This document shows, in pieces, positions 26,390 through 39,000 of a stretch of DNA of 64,000 bases (positions within the stretch are counted from its first letter, which is position 1; each line of letters begins with the position of its first letter). The notes below the pieces were generated by a model that saw nothing but the letters and a program-made list of their open reading frames with translations, did not search any database and had not been told where the DNA came from. This DNA comes from Paraspadella gotoi (taxonomy: Eukaryota > Chaetognatha): the NCBI GenBank assembly GCA_051294375.1, contig CM119265.1, positions 9,060,772 through 9,124,771 of the forward strand, read 5' to 3'. The position numbers were made by a program, and so were the translations under genes.

Positions 26390-27019
26390 AATGATGAAAC
26401 CGCCAACCGAATTTTTCTTTAGCCGCATGGAATCTTTTATGCCTCTTCTCGTTACGGATTCAGCTTCCATCATCATGAATTCCATTTCGCGGATCCTTGG
26501 CATTTTTACATTTTTGGATTCTGAATCTGGGTTTTTATTTTTCCCATTATATCCGATTTGATGGTGAAAAAAAAATGTTGTTTCTTTCGGTTTTTTAAAA
26601 CAAAATTTTGTGAAAAGAAAACGATAGTGGATCTCAATTTCAATAAATTATAAGTTTCGCTCGAGAGTTCAACGATCCGAAGACATAAAAATTGGAATGA
26701 TACGAAACAACAAGAACCGTTTCGGTTTTAAAATTGTTTTCCTCACATAAAATATTAATTTTATTAAAAAAACAATTAAAAAAAACAAAAAAAAACTTAC
26801 CTCTCCTTTTTGCTAATATCTCCCCTCCGTTCGACACATTCAAAATATCGTTTTGTAATTAATCAATATTCTCTATTATTTCCTTTCTTTCCCAATGACA
26901 ATTTCCCTACCCTAAGGCTTAAGCTCAACCTCTTAGAATACATAACTTCCCTCCTCCTCCAACCGAGATCTCAATCCACTCCTCAAACCTCCCACGAACC
27001 CGCGACCTCTTCATCCATC
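25449..27019. other. Divergent intergenic region SH3GLB / unknown gene
   Basis: About 1.6 kb between the SH3GLB start (minus) and the start of the unknown gene (plus), so it should hold the 5' UTRs and promoters of both. GA-rich patches at 25,482-25,600 and an AAAG array at 26,311-26,391 are visible. I cannot point to a convincing TATA box or initiator. Confidence 0.5.
26311..26391 (+). repeat. (AAAG)n microsatellite
   Basis: About 20 uninterrupted AAAG units. On the minus strand this makes a long FLSF-type open frame that is not a gene. Confidence 0.95.
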
Positions 27020-30000
27020 ATGACCCCGGCCACGGAGCTCCGCTATTACGACGAGGGCCGCGCCTGCGATTCCGTTCTCTGTTCTCATCCCAACTGTTGG
27101 GCGCCGAAGCAACGCCTCTCGTGGGGAGAAAGTCGCGTCGTCGTCGTCGCCAAAAAATCCGACGATCGAAGAAGCGGGTTGGCGGGCGCCGCTGCCGGCG
27201 CTGCAGCCGCGTGGATGGCGGATCCTCCCGAGGCGCCGCCTTGGGGCTCCGCGCGCCTCTCTCGGTCGGCGACGTCGCTGTCGGGACCGGCCAAGGGTCC
27301 CGTCGGCACTGAAGGCACGGCGCCATCTTCGCCGCCGAGAACGAGACGCGCGGCGCCGACACGCGACGATACATTGACGTCGGAGGCGTCGTCCGGTAGC
27401 GACGCCTTCGGTTTCGGCGCCGGATTTCGATCCGCCGGCGCCGGGAAGTCGGGCGTCGACGCCACTGGGTGGAGGAGAGCGTCGACGTCGGCGCCGACCA
27501 CGGGGAAGGCGTCGACCGCGAGAGGGACGAAGGTTGGCCGTCGTTGTTGTCGTTGTTATTGTTGTTATTGTGATAAAAGAAATGGTAATGGCGGTAGAGG
27601 CAGTTGTAATATAGATAATTATGATATTGAATATCTGTGTCATTAATATCGCGACACAATAAATTACAACAACCCTCACGACCGCCTTACCCCTTCAGAT
27701 CAACACTCGCCCCTCCCTCGTCTACTCCCGCGGGACGACAATGTCCGGCGCCGCGTCTCGCGACGCCGCGTCTCGTCAGGCGGCGTCGCGATCCACGGCG
27801 TCTCCCGCGGCTCCACTCACGATCGTCAACGTCGCCGAAGTCGCCGAAGGTAGATTATCACCTTTCTTTGTTTTATTTATGCATTATTTATTTTTATATA
27901 ATATATATATATAAAATAGTTCTTAAAATTGGGTTATTACAAATTTAAATTGTTAGATTTCTTAAAATTTGGGTCATTAAAAAACAGAGTTTAGTTAAAT
28001 TTATCCCAGAAAAAATATTTAATGGGGCCCACCAGTTCCTCACAAAACAATCATAATTAATAATATTTACCGATTTGTCAAAAACCTGATGATGCTTAAC
28101 CGACTCCTCAACCGCCAACGTGATAGCTAAACATTGTTTAGTAAACAACGTCAAATATGACGATGAACGACCCACAGACGACAATAAAACCAATAACTTC
28201 TTTTATTTCCGCAGACGAGTCTCCGGGTTTTCCGATGGAAGTTCGATTCAGCGAATTCGTTAAACCGGAACAGAATTCACGTCAAATCGAAGCCTCCGCC
28301 TCCGAAGAGGACTACGACGACATTGACGACGACGACGACGATGAATTTGGATCTAAACATTCGTTGGATCAAGAGAGAATGTTCTCAGCTTTTAAGAGGT
28401 GAGAACTGGTGAGAACTGGTGAGACAAACGTCTGACTAATTTAAGAAAAAGAATTGCGTTTATTTAATTATGATTTTTATGTATTGTGGCAGATAAGAAA
28501 AAAAGTACGATCGTAATTATTGAACAATCTATAACGAAACTAACAAACTCCAGATCTACGAACACGAAATACAAACCGAACGGAGAGTTGAAGACGTCGA
28601 CGGTCCGCTGCGGCATCGTTACGATGCTGCCACCTGTCGTCGCCGAGAACGCCGCCGTCAACAAACACTTCCTTCAATGGGCCGAGACGCTGCAGAGGAT
28701 CACGGGGTGCTTGAGGTCATATCGTTTGGTTAACCTCAACCAAGTCAAGAAATATATTACTTTTTTTTAAACTAATTATTAAGTTTAGAAACTCTCGTTT
28801 TATTAAAATTCCGATTTCTTGATTTATTGAACGAAATATAAACAGGGAGGTCACATTTACAGGAAAGAAAAGAATCGAAGTCATCGACAAGATTTTAAGA
28901 CGAAAAATATTCAAGAAAGAAATTCCAAGATGGCGACCATGAAGAACCAGGTGAGTGTCATGCTTTTAGGACAACAGGAACGACAAAGACTGAGATAAAA
29001 ATACTCAACAAACTTATGAAAATTTTTTGGAAAAATATGTCGATTAATCCAACTGTTTTTCTCCGCCCCCTTTTTCTTCTCCTCTATTTCTTCATTCTTC
29101 GTTTACGGACTCAGAATCATCAATCCGAGGATTACGGGTGAGTAACCTTCTCACAAAAGGGTCACCAAATTTCTCGTATGAAAATAATGTTTTTAAACTC
29201 ACTACATTTTGACCCACATCACTCTTATTGTTTTCCCCCACCAAATTTACCTTCCACTCTCATGGCTTTCACTTTCGCTTCTCCTTTCACTCTCTTTGTC
29301 CATCACTCTCGCTTCCGCTCCTCACTTCCGCTCCTCACTCCGCGCTTCCCACCTCCGCTTCTCCTATGATTTCCGCTTCACAAAGCGACGACTCCTCAAT
29401 TCGTTCGTCGGCGATTCACGACTTCGCCCTTCATTACGGCCGCTTCAAGAACAAAAACAACGACCACGCCGAAGACGACGACGTTTCGACGAACGATTCG
29501 GCCTTCATGTCGCCGAGTCACGCGTCACGGGTCCAAAATTCGCGTTTCCCGGCATCGCGCCACTCGGGGAGGCGCTGGTCACGTCCGCCACCCACTTCGG
29601 CGCCGCGACAACCCCCTCGAGCCTTGACTCCTTCGCCCGTCTCTCCCGCTCCCCCTCAACCCGACGGTCCACTCGCCGATCGCTCCTCCGGCCGACACGC
29701 CTTTCCCGCTCGGTCCCCTACCCGACACTCGACTCGCTCCCCCTCCCGACGTTCCGCCTCGCCGTCTCCCGTCCTCGCCCCAATCCTCTCCGCCGTCCGA
29801 ACGGGGTCGCCCACTCCCGCCCGACTTTCCGCGCCGTCGCCCGTTCATCGAGCGTCTTCGACCCCCGGTCGTTTCGTCGGGCGCGTGCCCGATCGGCCAC
29901 GGCCGACTCGTGCCGTCTCGCCGGTTCGTCATCGGCCGACGTCGGGTTTAGAAATCAAGGGGACTGCGCCGGCGCCGGTGCCGGCGCCCGCTCGTCCAAC

Positions 30001-30697
30001 GATGGTAGGCATCACCATCCCGGCGCCTACGTATCGACGGTCGCCGGTTGAGTCGACACCGGCGTCGTCGGCTGATCTCAACGCGGCGCCGTCGTTGATG
30101 GAACCGATAATACCGGCGTCGACGAAGACGACGACGAAGACGACGAAAGCGAAGAAGTCAAAGTTGAAAATGGGCGGCGCCAAAGTTGGTCGCGAAAGTC
30201 AGTTTTGGGAAAAGATCACACGTTTGATTTTTTTTCTTTTTTAGCTTTTTTTTCTTATTATTGTTTTTTATTCTGTTTACACTTACAACGTCATCGAGAC
30301 TTGCTTTTTTTTCGGTTTGCTTTGATAAAGTTTGGATCAATTGTCTCGACGATTACTTTGAAATTCTAATAAGTTTTTTAGAAAATGCTTAGGAACAATT
30401 TTTTTATCACTACTACTGGATTTGATTAGTCTAAAACTTAATGTTTTAGGAACCGTTAATATCCGACGTAAAGGTCTTACATGTATACAATTTATGAATA
30501 CATTCTAAAATAACTAATGATTCAACTAAAATACAGTTAAACTAAACTAATAATATAACGAGTATCGACCATCGTCGAGAAAATTAAAATAAAATAGCTC
30601 CAGTTTTTTTACCAAATTTTGTATACCAACCACTTCAGGTTTCCGCCCGCCGACGAATGGGTTCCCGGGCGACATCGAACGAAAGGGCAAGGCGTGA
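27020..30697 (+). CDS. Unrecognised multi-exon protein, acidic and Pro/Ser/Arg-rich
   Basis: I do not recognise this gene. Exons: 27,020-27,532; 27,699-27,849; 28,215-28,398; 28,554-28,715; 28,863-28,950; 29,115-29,137; 29,386-30,197; 30,639-30,697. All junctions are GT-AG and in phase, giving about 663 residues. Exon 1 encodes ELRYYDEGRACDS and an Ala-rich stretch. Exon 3 has SEFVKPEQ and an acidic run (YDDIDDDDDDEF). Exon 4 is the most globular part, with TVRCGIVTMLPPVVAEN and HFLQWAETLQRITGCL. Exon 5 is basic. Exon 7 (residues about 375-645) is rich in SP, TP and RP, consistent with a disordered region. If the last exon is read in the next frame it stays open to 30,801 and ends GLMTRQALE, which looks equally coding; a 1-nt gap in the sequence would reconcile the two. 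The start is the ATG at 27,020, but an upstream in-frame ATG exists at 26,810. No signal peptide or membrane segment seen. Confidence 0.6.
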
Positions 30698-30801
30698 AGA
30701 AGGCCGCCGCTCCTACTCGAAGAGTCATCGACGAAACCGGCGTCGATATCGGCGCCGTTTTGGTCACCAAGGGACTGATGACGAGACAGGCCCTCGAATG
30801 A

Positions 30802-31821
30802 AAAGCTGGGCGTATTACATGATCGATCTTCGGATTAACCTTTTCACGAAACCGTACTAAGTACTAACCAGTAACCACGATCTCGTTATTGTCCCGTATT
30901 TCTAATAATAAATGTATTTATAACAAAACCATTTTTTTGTCTTTGTTTAGGAAGAATTTGTAGATAAATCCCAGTTTACAAGGAATGTTTCTGTCTGAGT
31001 TTACTTTAAAAATTGTAACATTCTCTGACGGCTAAGAATTGACGGGCTGAGAAGAACTGTGAGAAAAAGTCAAATCTCAACAATTAGAGAATCAATTATG
31101 TAATTATAGCAGTTTAGAAAAAGTGCGGTATTATGCATTAATATTAAAATTTATCTATCATCTGAATATCGTAAAAAGGAGCGAAATAGTTTTCACAAAC
31201 TTGGTTGCTTTAATAAAAGCGACAAAGAACTAGTTAAAACAGTTAAAAGGGTTACTAAATAAAAAAACAAAAGAGCAACTGTGTACGTGTACAGGTACCG
31301 CTCTGCAGTAAATGAAGACAAAAGACTATCGCTTTTCGTGTCTCCAAGTGTATCCAAGTTCCCTGACCATTCTGGGCCATGTGACGTTGAACACGCGACG
31401 GACCGTAACATTTCTGGCAGGCGATCGAAGGCGTCATCCAAAATGTAGTCCAAATGTACTTTTAAATATTTCTTAAAAACAACCTGCATGCTTTGAATTA
31501 ATAATCGGAAAACCGCATGAAAAAATAAGATATCGGAAATAAAAATTATCGTAGGTACGGACCGTTTCCACTTATTCATTGTTGTTTAATTGATTTATTT
31601 GGATATGTATATTTGGAAAATTGTCTTTCAGCTTGGACACTTTCACCGGAACAAATTCACTATTCAAAATGGAAAAAGTTGACACAGCTGTCCGCCATCA
31701 GGTTTCATAAAGTTTACCACTCGGAGATTTGAGTTAGGGAAAGTCATAGAAAATAGACTTGACGAGAAGATAACTAAGACAGTTCCCGAATTATCAAATG
31801 AATAAGTTTTTTTTTATTAAG
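30802..31821. other. Intergenic region, unknown gene to NSUN7
   Basis: About 1 kb containing the 3' end of the unknown gene (AATAAA at 30,907) and the putative promoter and 5' UTR of NSUN7. No other gene seen. Confidence 0.5.
30907..30912 (+). terminator. Putative polyadenylation signal, unknown gene
   Basis: AATAAA about 105 nt after the longer of the two possible stop positions (30,801). The position is plausible; no cDNA support. Confidence 0.4.
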
Positions 31822-34800
31822 ATGGTGAGAGAACACAAAGAAGCTATGGAATCCAAAGACGAAGATCAAATGGAAGACGGTGAAGGAAAAGAAAATGGTT
31901 CGTTTCTTTTTTTAAATTATACAAATAAATGTTTTTGTTTCAAAGAGTTTATTATATCTCTTGTTTGTTTTCAGTATCTCAGATGAACATTTCAAAACCG
32001 GAATCTCCGAAAGGTATTCTTGTATTTTATTGATTGACGGAATATAATTTTTGAAAGTTTAAATAACTTTTAAAAACTTTTCAGATGTGTTAAGAATTAT
32101 TCAAGCTATCTAAAATAAATAGTTTTACATTTGAGGAAGCAAATTCATTGAATTTAGATCGAGAAAAAAATTGCAATTCCTGGCATGACTGCATTCGGTG
32201 TATTTATTCGCTTTTATTTTATTTTATTTTATTTTTACATATTTTTTTCATATCCATTAAGTTCCGCAAAGGACGATCAGACTGAACCCTAAACCCTACG
32301 TTTCAAAAGTTGGCGCGTCTATGTTTAGAAAGGAACCATCTCTTTATTCGCATCAAGTTTACAAACAAGCTGGAAAGGTCAATTTTGAACCCTATTTTAA
32401 TAGTCTGTTTTATTAAAGTTTAATTATTATTACTTTGTTCAATTATGTTTCCCACAGGTTTTTCAGGCGTTAAAACATGAGGACTTGGCGGAGGGACAAG
32501 AGCAAGGCGCTCAGGTTATTATGAAATATTTATTGATATAAGATTAATACAGTACCTTATCTTTCAAACCTTTGCGCGGCTTCAAATTCTATTGTGGCAA
32601 TTCTTTGTTTGCGTCATTTCATGTTAAAGAAAAAAATAAAAAGTAGCCTAAAGTTTAATTCCGCTTTGATTTAGTTTATTCGATGTTACTAATACTAATA
32701 GCCGGCCGCGTGTAATTATGAAAGACATTAGTCGAATAGGAATCTGGGCTCGAGAAAAGAAAGCACAAAGATTTATTGAAATCGCTTTCAACTTTTTTGC
32801 TTCCTTTGTTTTTTTTTTCGCTTTGATAACTTTGTACTTTTCAGGTGGTGCATGTGAAAGAAGAGGTAATGAGTTTCACCTAAACATAATCGTTGATGTG
32901 GTGTGGTGTATGTAATAAAATGTATCCAATAATTCCAACATTATACCTCTTTGTAAAATATTTTATGAAATTGTTACAACCAATATAAAGACTATTTTCC
33001 ATTACTGTACATAATTTCTAAACTTAATTTTAACCCAAATATTTAGCCAAAATTTCTTACCAAATACTAAACTAAGTCCTTAACCCTAATGAATAACCCT
33101 TATACCTAACCCTAACCTTATCCCTAACTCTAATCCCAAACTATCCCTAATCTAACCTCTAAACCTAACTCTAACCTAACTCATGTTCGGAATATGAAGC
33201 TATTTGTCAACATCTAAAAAAAATACATATTTTTTATATACCACGTTTGACCAACTAAAAATTGACTTTTCCTCAATCGTAAGTTATTTAACTTTTTTTC
33301 GAAGAAAAAGCCGATTCTATTTCAAACAGATGATGATGACAACGAGGTTCGTTGGCGATTATGATTTCATATGAGATTTTGTTATTCTATATATCTAGCC
33401 CCACCTGCGTACTAAATATTTCATGAAATTGTTACAACCAATATACAACCAATATACAAAGACTATTTTCCATTACTGTACATAATCTCTAAACTTAATT
33501 TTAACCCAAATATTTAGCCATAAATACCTAACCCTAACCTTATCCCTAACTCTAATCCCTAACTATCCCTAATCTAATCTAATCTAATCTAATCTAACTC
33601 ATGTTCGGAATATGAAAATATATTAAGCTATTTGTCAACATCTAAAAAAAATACATATTTTTTATATACCACGTTTGACCAACTAAAAATTGACTTTTCC
33701 TCAAACATAAGTTATTTAACTTTTTTTCGAAGAAAAAGCCGATTCTACTTCAAACAGATGATGATGACGACGAGGTTCGTTTGCGATTATCATTTCATAT
33801 GAGATTTTGTTATTCAGTTCAATTAGTGCGTATCTAGCCTCACCTGCGTACTAAAATAGTCGTCGTTTTCCACGTAGCAAGTTGTTACATGTACTTTTCT
33901 TAAAAGCATTGTCATCGATCATGTTTACATCCGAAAAGCAATGTAACAAAAACATATATAGTAAAAAGGTGAGTGAAGAATTTGTAATCTTGTAAAATCC
34001 TCCGTTTCTTTGTAATCAAAACAAAACGTCTTTTCTCCAAATGTTGCTTTTTTTTTTTATTCTTTTTTATTCGGTGGTAGACCCGACGTAAAGAACGGTT
34101 TATTTTTTCAATAATCTATACATTTTATCAAATTTTTTACTAATTGGTTAGCGTACATATAATGAAATTGGTACAACCAATATAAAATTATCCATTCATT
34201 TAATAAATAAGCTATCTTGCCCCTGACTTTGGACAGGCTTTGGTGTTTTAAGGCCTCCATCACTCCTACAAGATAATGACATAGCAGGTCCCTGCAAGTT
34301 TTCAATCAAGACTCTTTCACAGTCTCGTTTATTCACTCCCAGAGTACCTGGCTTCCCTATCAATGAAGTGGAAAATATTTCAAAGAATGTTTCAATTGTA
34401 TAATTTTAGAGATAACGCGACGAGACCCAAAAGTTTTAGCTAATGCGTTTCATACCAACTTTAACGTCTTGGGTTCACCTCTAAAAGGGTAGGACGACCT
34501 AGGTAAGCTTTCGTGAGATCCTTTTCAGTATACGTACTCTACTTTTTAACTAAACGTTCATACATTATGTGAATTTAAATTAGACAAATCTTTCTGGATA
34601 GCTTCTTCACTCAAGCCCATATTTTGCTCCTCGCACGGCTTTCAGGTGGCAGGGAAGCGTCAGGACAATTCAAAATCGGGCAATCTCGAAGACGGCTTTA
34701 TGAATTTCGGGAGTCAAGACGAGCGACGTTTCACCTTTGAACTCGCATTTTCAGCCCTCAAATGTGAGTCTTTCCTCGTTGTGTCTTTGTCGTTGCTCCA

Positions 34801-36010
34801 TGCTGTCAGGACATAAATTTGTTTTCCCGTAATAAAGGTCAAAACGGATAAGTGACGCTAAAAGCTCGAGAAATTTTTTCCTTTTAGTTGCGTTGCGAGT
34901 ATTCACGGGACAAATCTTTGAGTATCTTTTCGATCAGTCATAGGGACATTGGGTAATAAGTCGGTTACTATAAAAAGATTGAGAATTTATTTATTCTTGT
35001 TTAGTCATGTCAACACTTAAAGTTAGAAACGCGATCACGTATTATAACTAATAAAAAGTTACATCTCGGAATGAATTCTGTCAATTTGAGTCTATGATCC
35101 GTAGACCTTATAAAATATTATTTCTAGCATTAAACCTAAGCAGTTCATGGCGCAACGATTTGCATGGTCCTGCCTTAACTCCTTTAAAGTTTAATACACA
35201 ATAAAGGATTTGATGACATACTCTTGCACTAACCAATTTCTACATCTTTTTTACCATTAATCTATTTCCTATATATGGAACTAATAAAAAAAAGTCAAAT
35301 GCTTGGTTTACGAATTGACTTTTAACGCTCTGAAGTGTAAGTATGAAATATGAAGATCGTAGAGTTATCGCCGTATAGAAAGTTGTAGATAATGGATAGT
35401 CATTTATGGACTTAGTATGTACAAAGAAAGCGTTGAAATTTTTATGTACGGAAGCCTTGCTTAGAACGTTAATTAAGTTAATAATGTTATTTCTTTACTT
35501 CTTCCGAGCGGCGCTTCCGAAATATTTTGTGTGATTATGGTTAACAGTGCGTCTACTTTCAATAAATTGACATCATAGTCTTAAATATTTACGTTACATT
35601 TTACAGTTCAAACTTTGCTCGAAACAATGTTGGATGATTGCGCGTTCTTTGGTCATTTCCCGGAGGTAAAAAAAAATTTAGTCTTATTTAAATCAGTGGC
35701 CGCCCAATACATGTAAATCACTTTCAAGGCTTAAACTGAACAGTTACTGCGGCTCTAATATCATTTTGGTACTGAAAAAATACTTTATAAATGAAAACAA
35801 TATTATTTTTGTTTCGATATTTGATATATGATAAGAAAATAAAAATCTAAAGACACAACAGACAGAAGAGTCAAAACTCAGAACCCGGTTTGCGTTTTAA
35901 GTTGCGCGACGAACATGGGACGGTTATGGTGATGCTGTTCGTTTTCAAAACCGAAAATTTCAACGCCGAAGTCCCAAGGAAGACGAGGAAATTATTCCGT
36001 TATATGTCCA

Positions 36011-36094
<84 letters not shown>

Positions 36095-39000
36095 AAGAAA
36101 AAAGAGAGAGGAATAATTTGCGATGACTTATACAATATACAGATCGAGGAAGCGATTTTGAAATGCAAAACTAAACTTAACGCCTCCCTGGCGCGACAGC
36201 GCATCAAGGCAACGCGGCGACGCTGGATCATCTTCTTCCCGAAAACGTCAGGTGGCAATTCTGTCGTAAAGTTGCGTGTGAATGCACCTCAGATGCTCTT
36301 TTAAAGTATTCATTTTTTTTTCGCAGATGCAAGCAAAAGGTTTCCGTCGGGTCACCGCAATATGTTTGGGTGAATCTCCTCAAGTCCTCGTAAGTTCGTT
36401 CATTTTCCCTGTACCGATTGTTACACGTACATAAAAATCACATTCACGCTTTCACAGCATGCAAGATGTTCTGAATCACTTTCAAGAAACCAACGAATTC
36501 GTGCCAACGCAAACAGAACCAACGAAATTGGAAGATTTCAAAGGTGAAGCGTTGAACACTGAGATTCAAAATTATTTTAAAATTGTTTATATATATTTAT
36601 TTATTTATATTTATTTTCGATTGAATTTTTCAATATATATTTATTGATTAAAGGTAAAATCTACTACGCGGATCCCCACTGTGACGATCTCATTATCTTC
36701 CCGCCGAGTTTAAACAATTTTTACAACAGCATCAATTGAATCGCGATGGAATAATAATCGTTCAAGTGAGGAGAGAGCAAAGATTCGAAGCAGCGACAAA
36801 TTGATTTGAAGAGTTATTATTAATATCGAATAACAGATGCGTACAATCAGATTAAGAGAAGATAAACAGCAAAAATCAAAATTAAATTAACATAAATCAT
36901 AAAATCGTAATGTTGGTTTCTGAGTACGTAAACATGCACCAAAACAATAATAATCCACTCCCTCCCGCAAAAAAACAAAAACAAACAAACAAAAGGACAA
37001 ATCGAGTTGTTTGGGTCCACATTCGGTGCGACTGCTGATCAATCAGGGAGACGACATCATCTTCACCAGCGCGTCGTCCGGGATGACGACGGCGCACATC
37101 GCCTCGCTCATCGGTGAGGCTTTCAGTTTCACAGATTCGAAACGAGTGAATCGTGAATTCCGAATGAGAAAAAAAACATTTAGAGCAATCGCCTCAATCG
37201 CGTAGATGTTTTGCTTTTAATGAACGTTTTGTTTTTTTTTAAATGATTTTATCGAGATTTTAATGACGTTATTGGGTTTTTGTTTATATGAATGATGATG
37301 ATCAAGCTTTTTAAACCTTTCGTGCATGACTTTTGTTTTTTAACCCCGAGTTTAACTAAAAGCATCTTGAACGAATGCTAACGATTCTCACCGTTGCTAT
37401 AAAGCATGCTCTCGATCTTCTTTTAATAAATCGTGTATCAGCTAACGATGCCAACGAAGGTAAGATATTCGCGGTGTAAAGGGATTATTTCTGTTTGTAT
37501 AATAAACACGGAACGATTAATAATCCAGATAATCGCTTTTTACGTTATTTTCCCATGAAAAGTGGATCACTATTTTTAAGTCCAAAGAATGTATTTGTTG
37601 ACGTTTCAATCGTCACGCCACGTTTGCGTTGTTTCGTTCTCCGTAACTGAAACGAAATTGTTTTATCGTTACTCTTTAAGTTCAAATTTTTTAATCGTAG
37701 TCTCGTAATATATTTTTTTTTAATTCTAGAATGGGACAAATCGAACATTTTTGCCTTTGGGGCTCGAAGTCCTCAACATCTGGAAGATTTGAAAAGAAAG
37801 ATGAGTGGCTACAATTGCAAAAATGTCATTTGCATGAAGGAAGACTTTTTGAATACCGATCCGGATGATCCCAAATTCAAAAATGTCAAGGTACCTACGA
37901 TAAAAATACGGGAGATAAACTTATAAAATGATCTAAATCGATAATAAGTAAATCGCATTTGCGTATTATTATTTTTTTTTTTATAAAAAATGTTTAATAG
38001 ATATTTTCATGGATTTATTTAACACATCAGGTGATTCTGGTTACGGCTCAGTGCAGTAAGTCGGGGATCATCGATCCCGTGGACTTCATCGTTTCCGAAG
38101 GGGAGGACATGAGCATCCTCAAGTATCTCTCCAGGGGAGAAGTCGATCAGGCCAAGCTGGGAGAACTCATCACGCAGCACAACAAGATCCTCAAACACGC
38201 AATGATGTGTGAGTACTCGGGAAGAGCCGAGTGTTGGGAGGCAAGGAAAGTCGAATTAACATTACTATTTTAATATTATGTGAACAGTTACTAACGCTCA
38301 CGCAGTGGTTTACGCCACGCGATCCGTCAATGAATCGGAGAACGAGGGCGTCGTCAACAAAGGTTCGTTTCGTTTTCACAAAAATCCTAACTATTTATTT
38401 ATTTTTTTCTTTCATTTTATCAAATGTTCTCAGTAAATAATTATTCTTTTTCTTCACCCGTATCTCCGAAACTCCCCCTGGCCAGCCTGCGAGCAAGTTA
38501 ACGCAGCGCAGTACGTCGGGCGGCTTCCGTTCCGCGTTTCCCCTCCCGTCCTTCCCTTCTCAGAGTTCGACATCGAAAAATCGATCGGAATCTCGGGAAA
38601 GTTCATCAAATTCACACCCACCAACATCATGAGCGGCTGCTTCGTTGCCGTTATCACTAGGGAGGCCGACGATCCAAAGTGAGAGAAGGATTTAGGGGTG
38701 ATCGCTGGACGATCATGCTGTCATTTTGGTCATAATCGTTGTATTAGTCGCGGCGTGACGGCGACTCTATATGACACTTTTTTCGGTCTGTCTGATGGTC
38801 TAAGTGACTGCTAGCGCCGCCTTCAGGAATTCCTAAAACTATAAAGAATAAAAGATGGAAATTTAATGCAGGGTATGTCATAAATATGCGGGCAAAAAAA
38901 GTTTTTTAGTCAAGTCATGTCATGTCATGATATATCATGTGATCAATACACGTGAAAATAAAGTCACTGCGGCGCAACACATTGGAATTACCCTTCTTGT

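Noticed and set aside
26195-26503. Minus-strand frame beginning MPRIREMEF
   Set aside because: Mostly encoded by the AAAG microsatellite, and no splice-compatible neighbour was found.
27011-27679. Long minus-strand frames opposite exon 1 of the unknown gene (also 29,579-29,932)
   Set aside because: Shadows of GC-rich plus-strand coding sequence. Splice sites and phase support only the plus strand.
36897-37097. Minus-strand frame opposite an NSUN7 exon
   Set aside because: The plus-strand exon matches NSUN7; the minus frame is a by-product.
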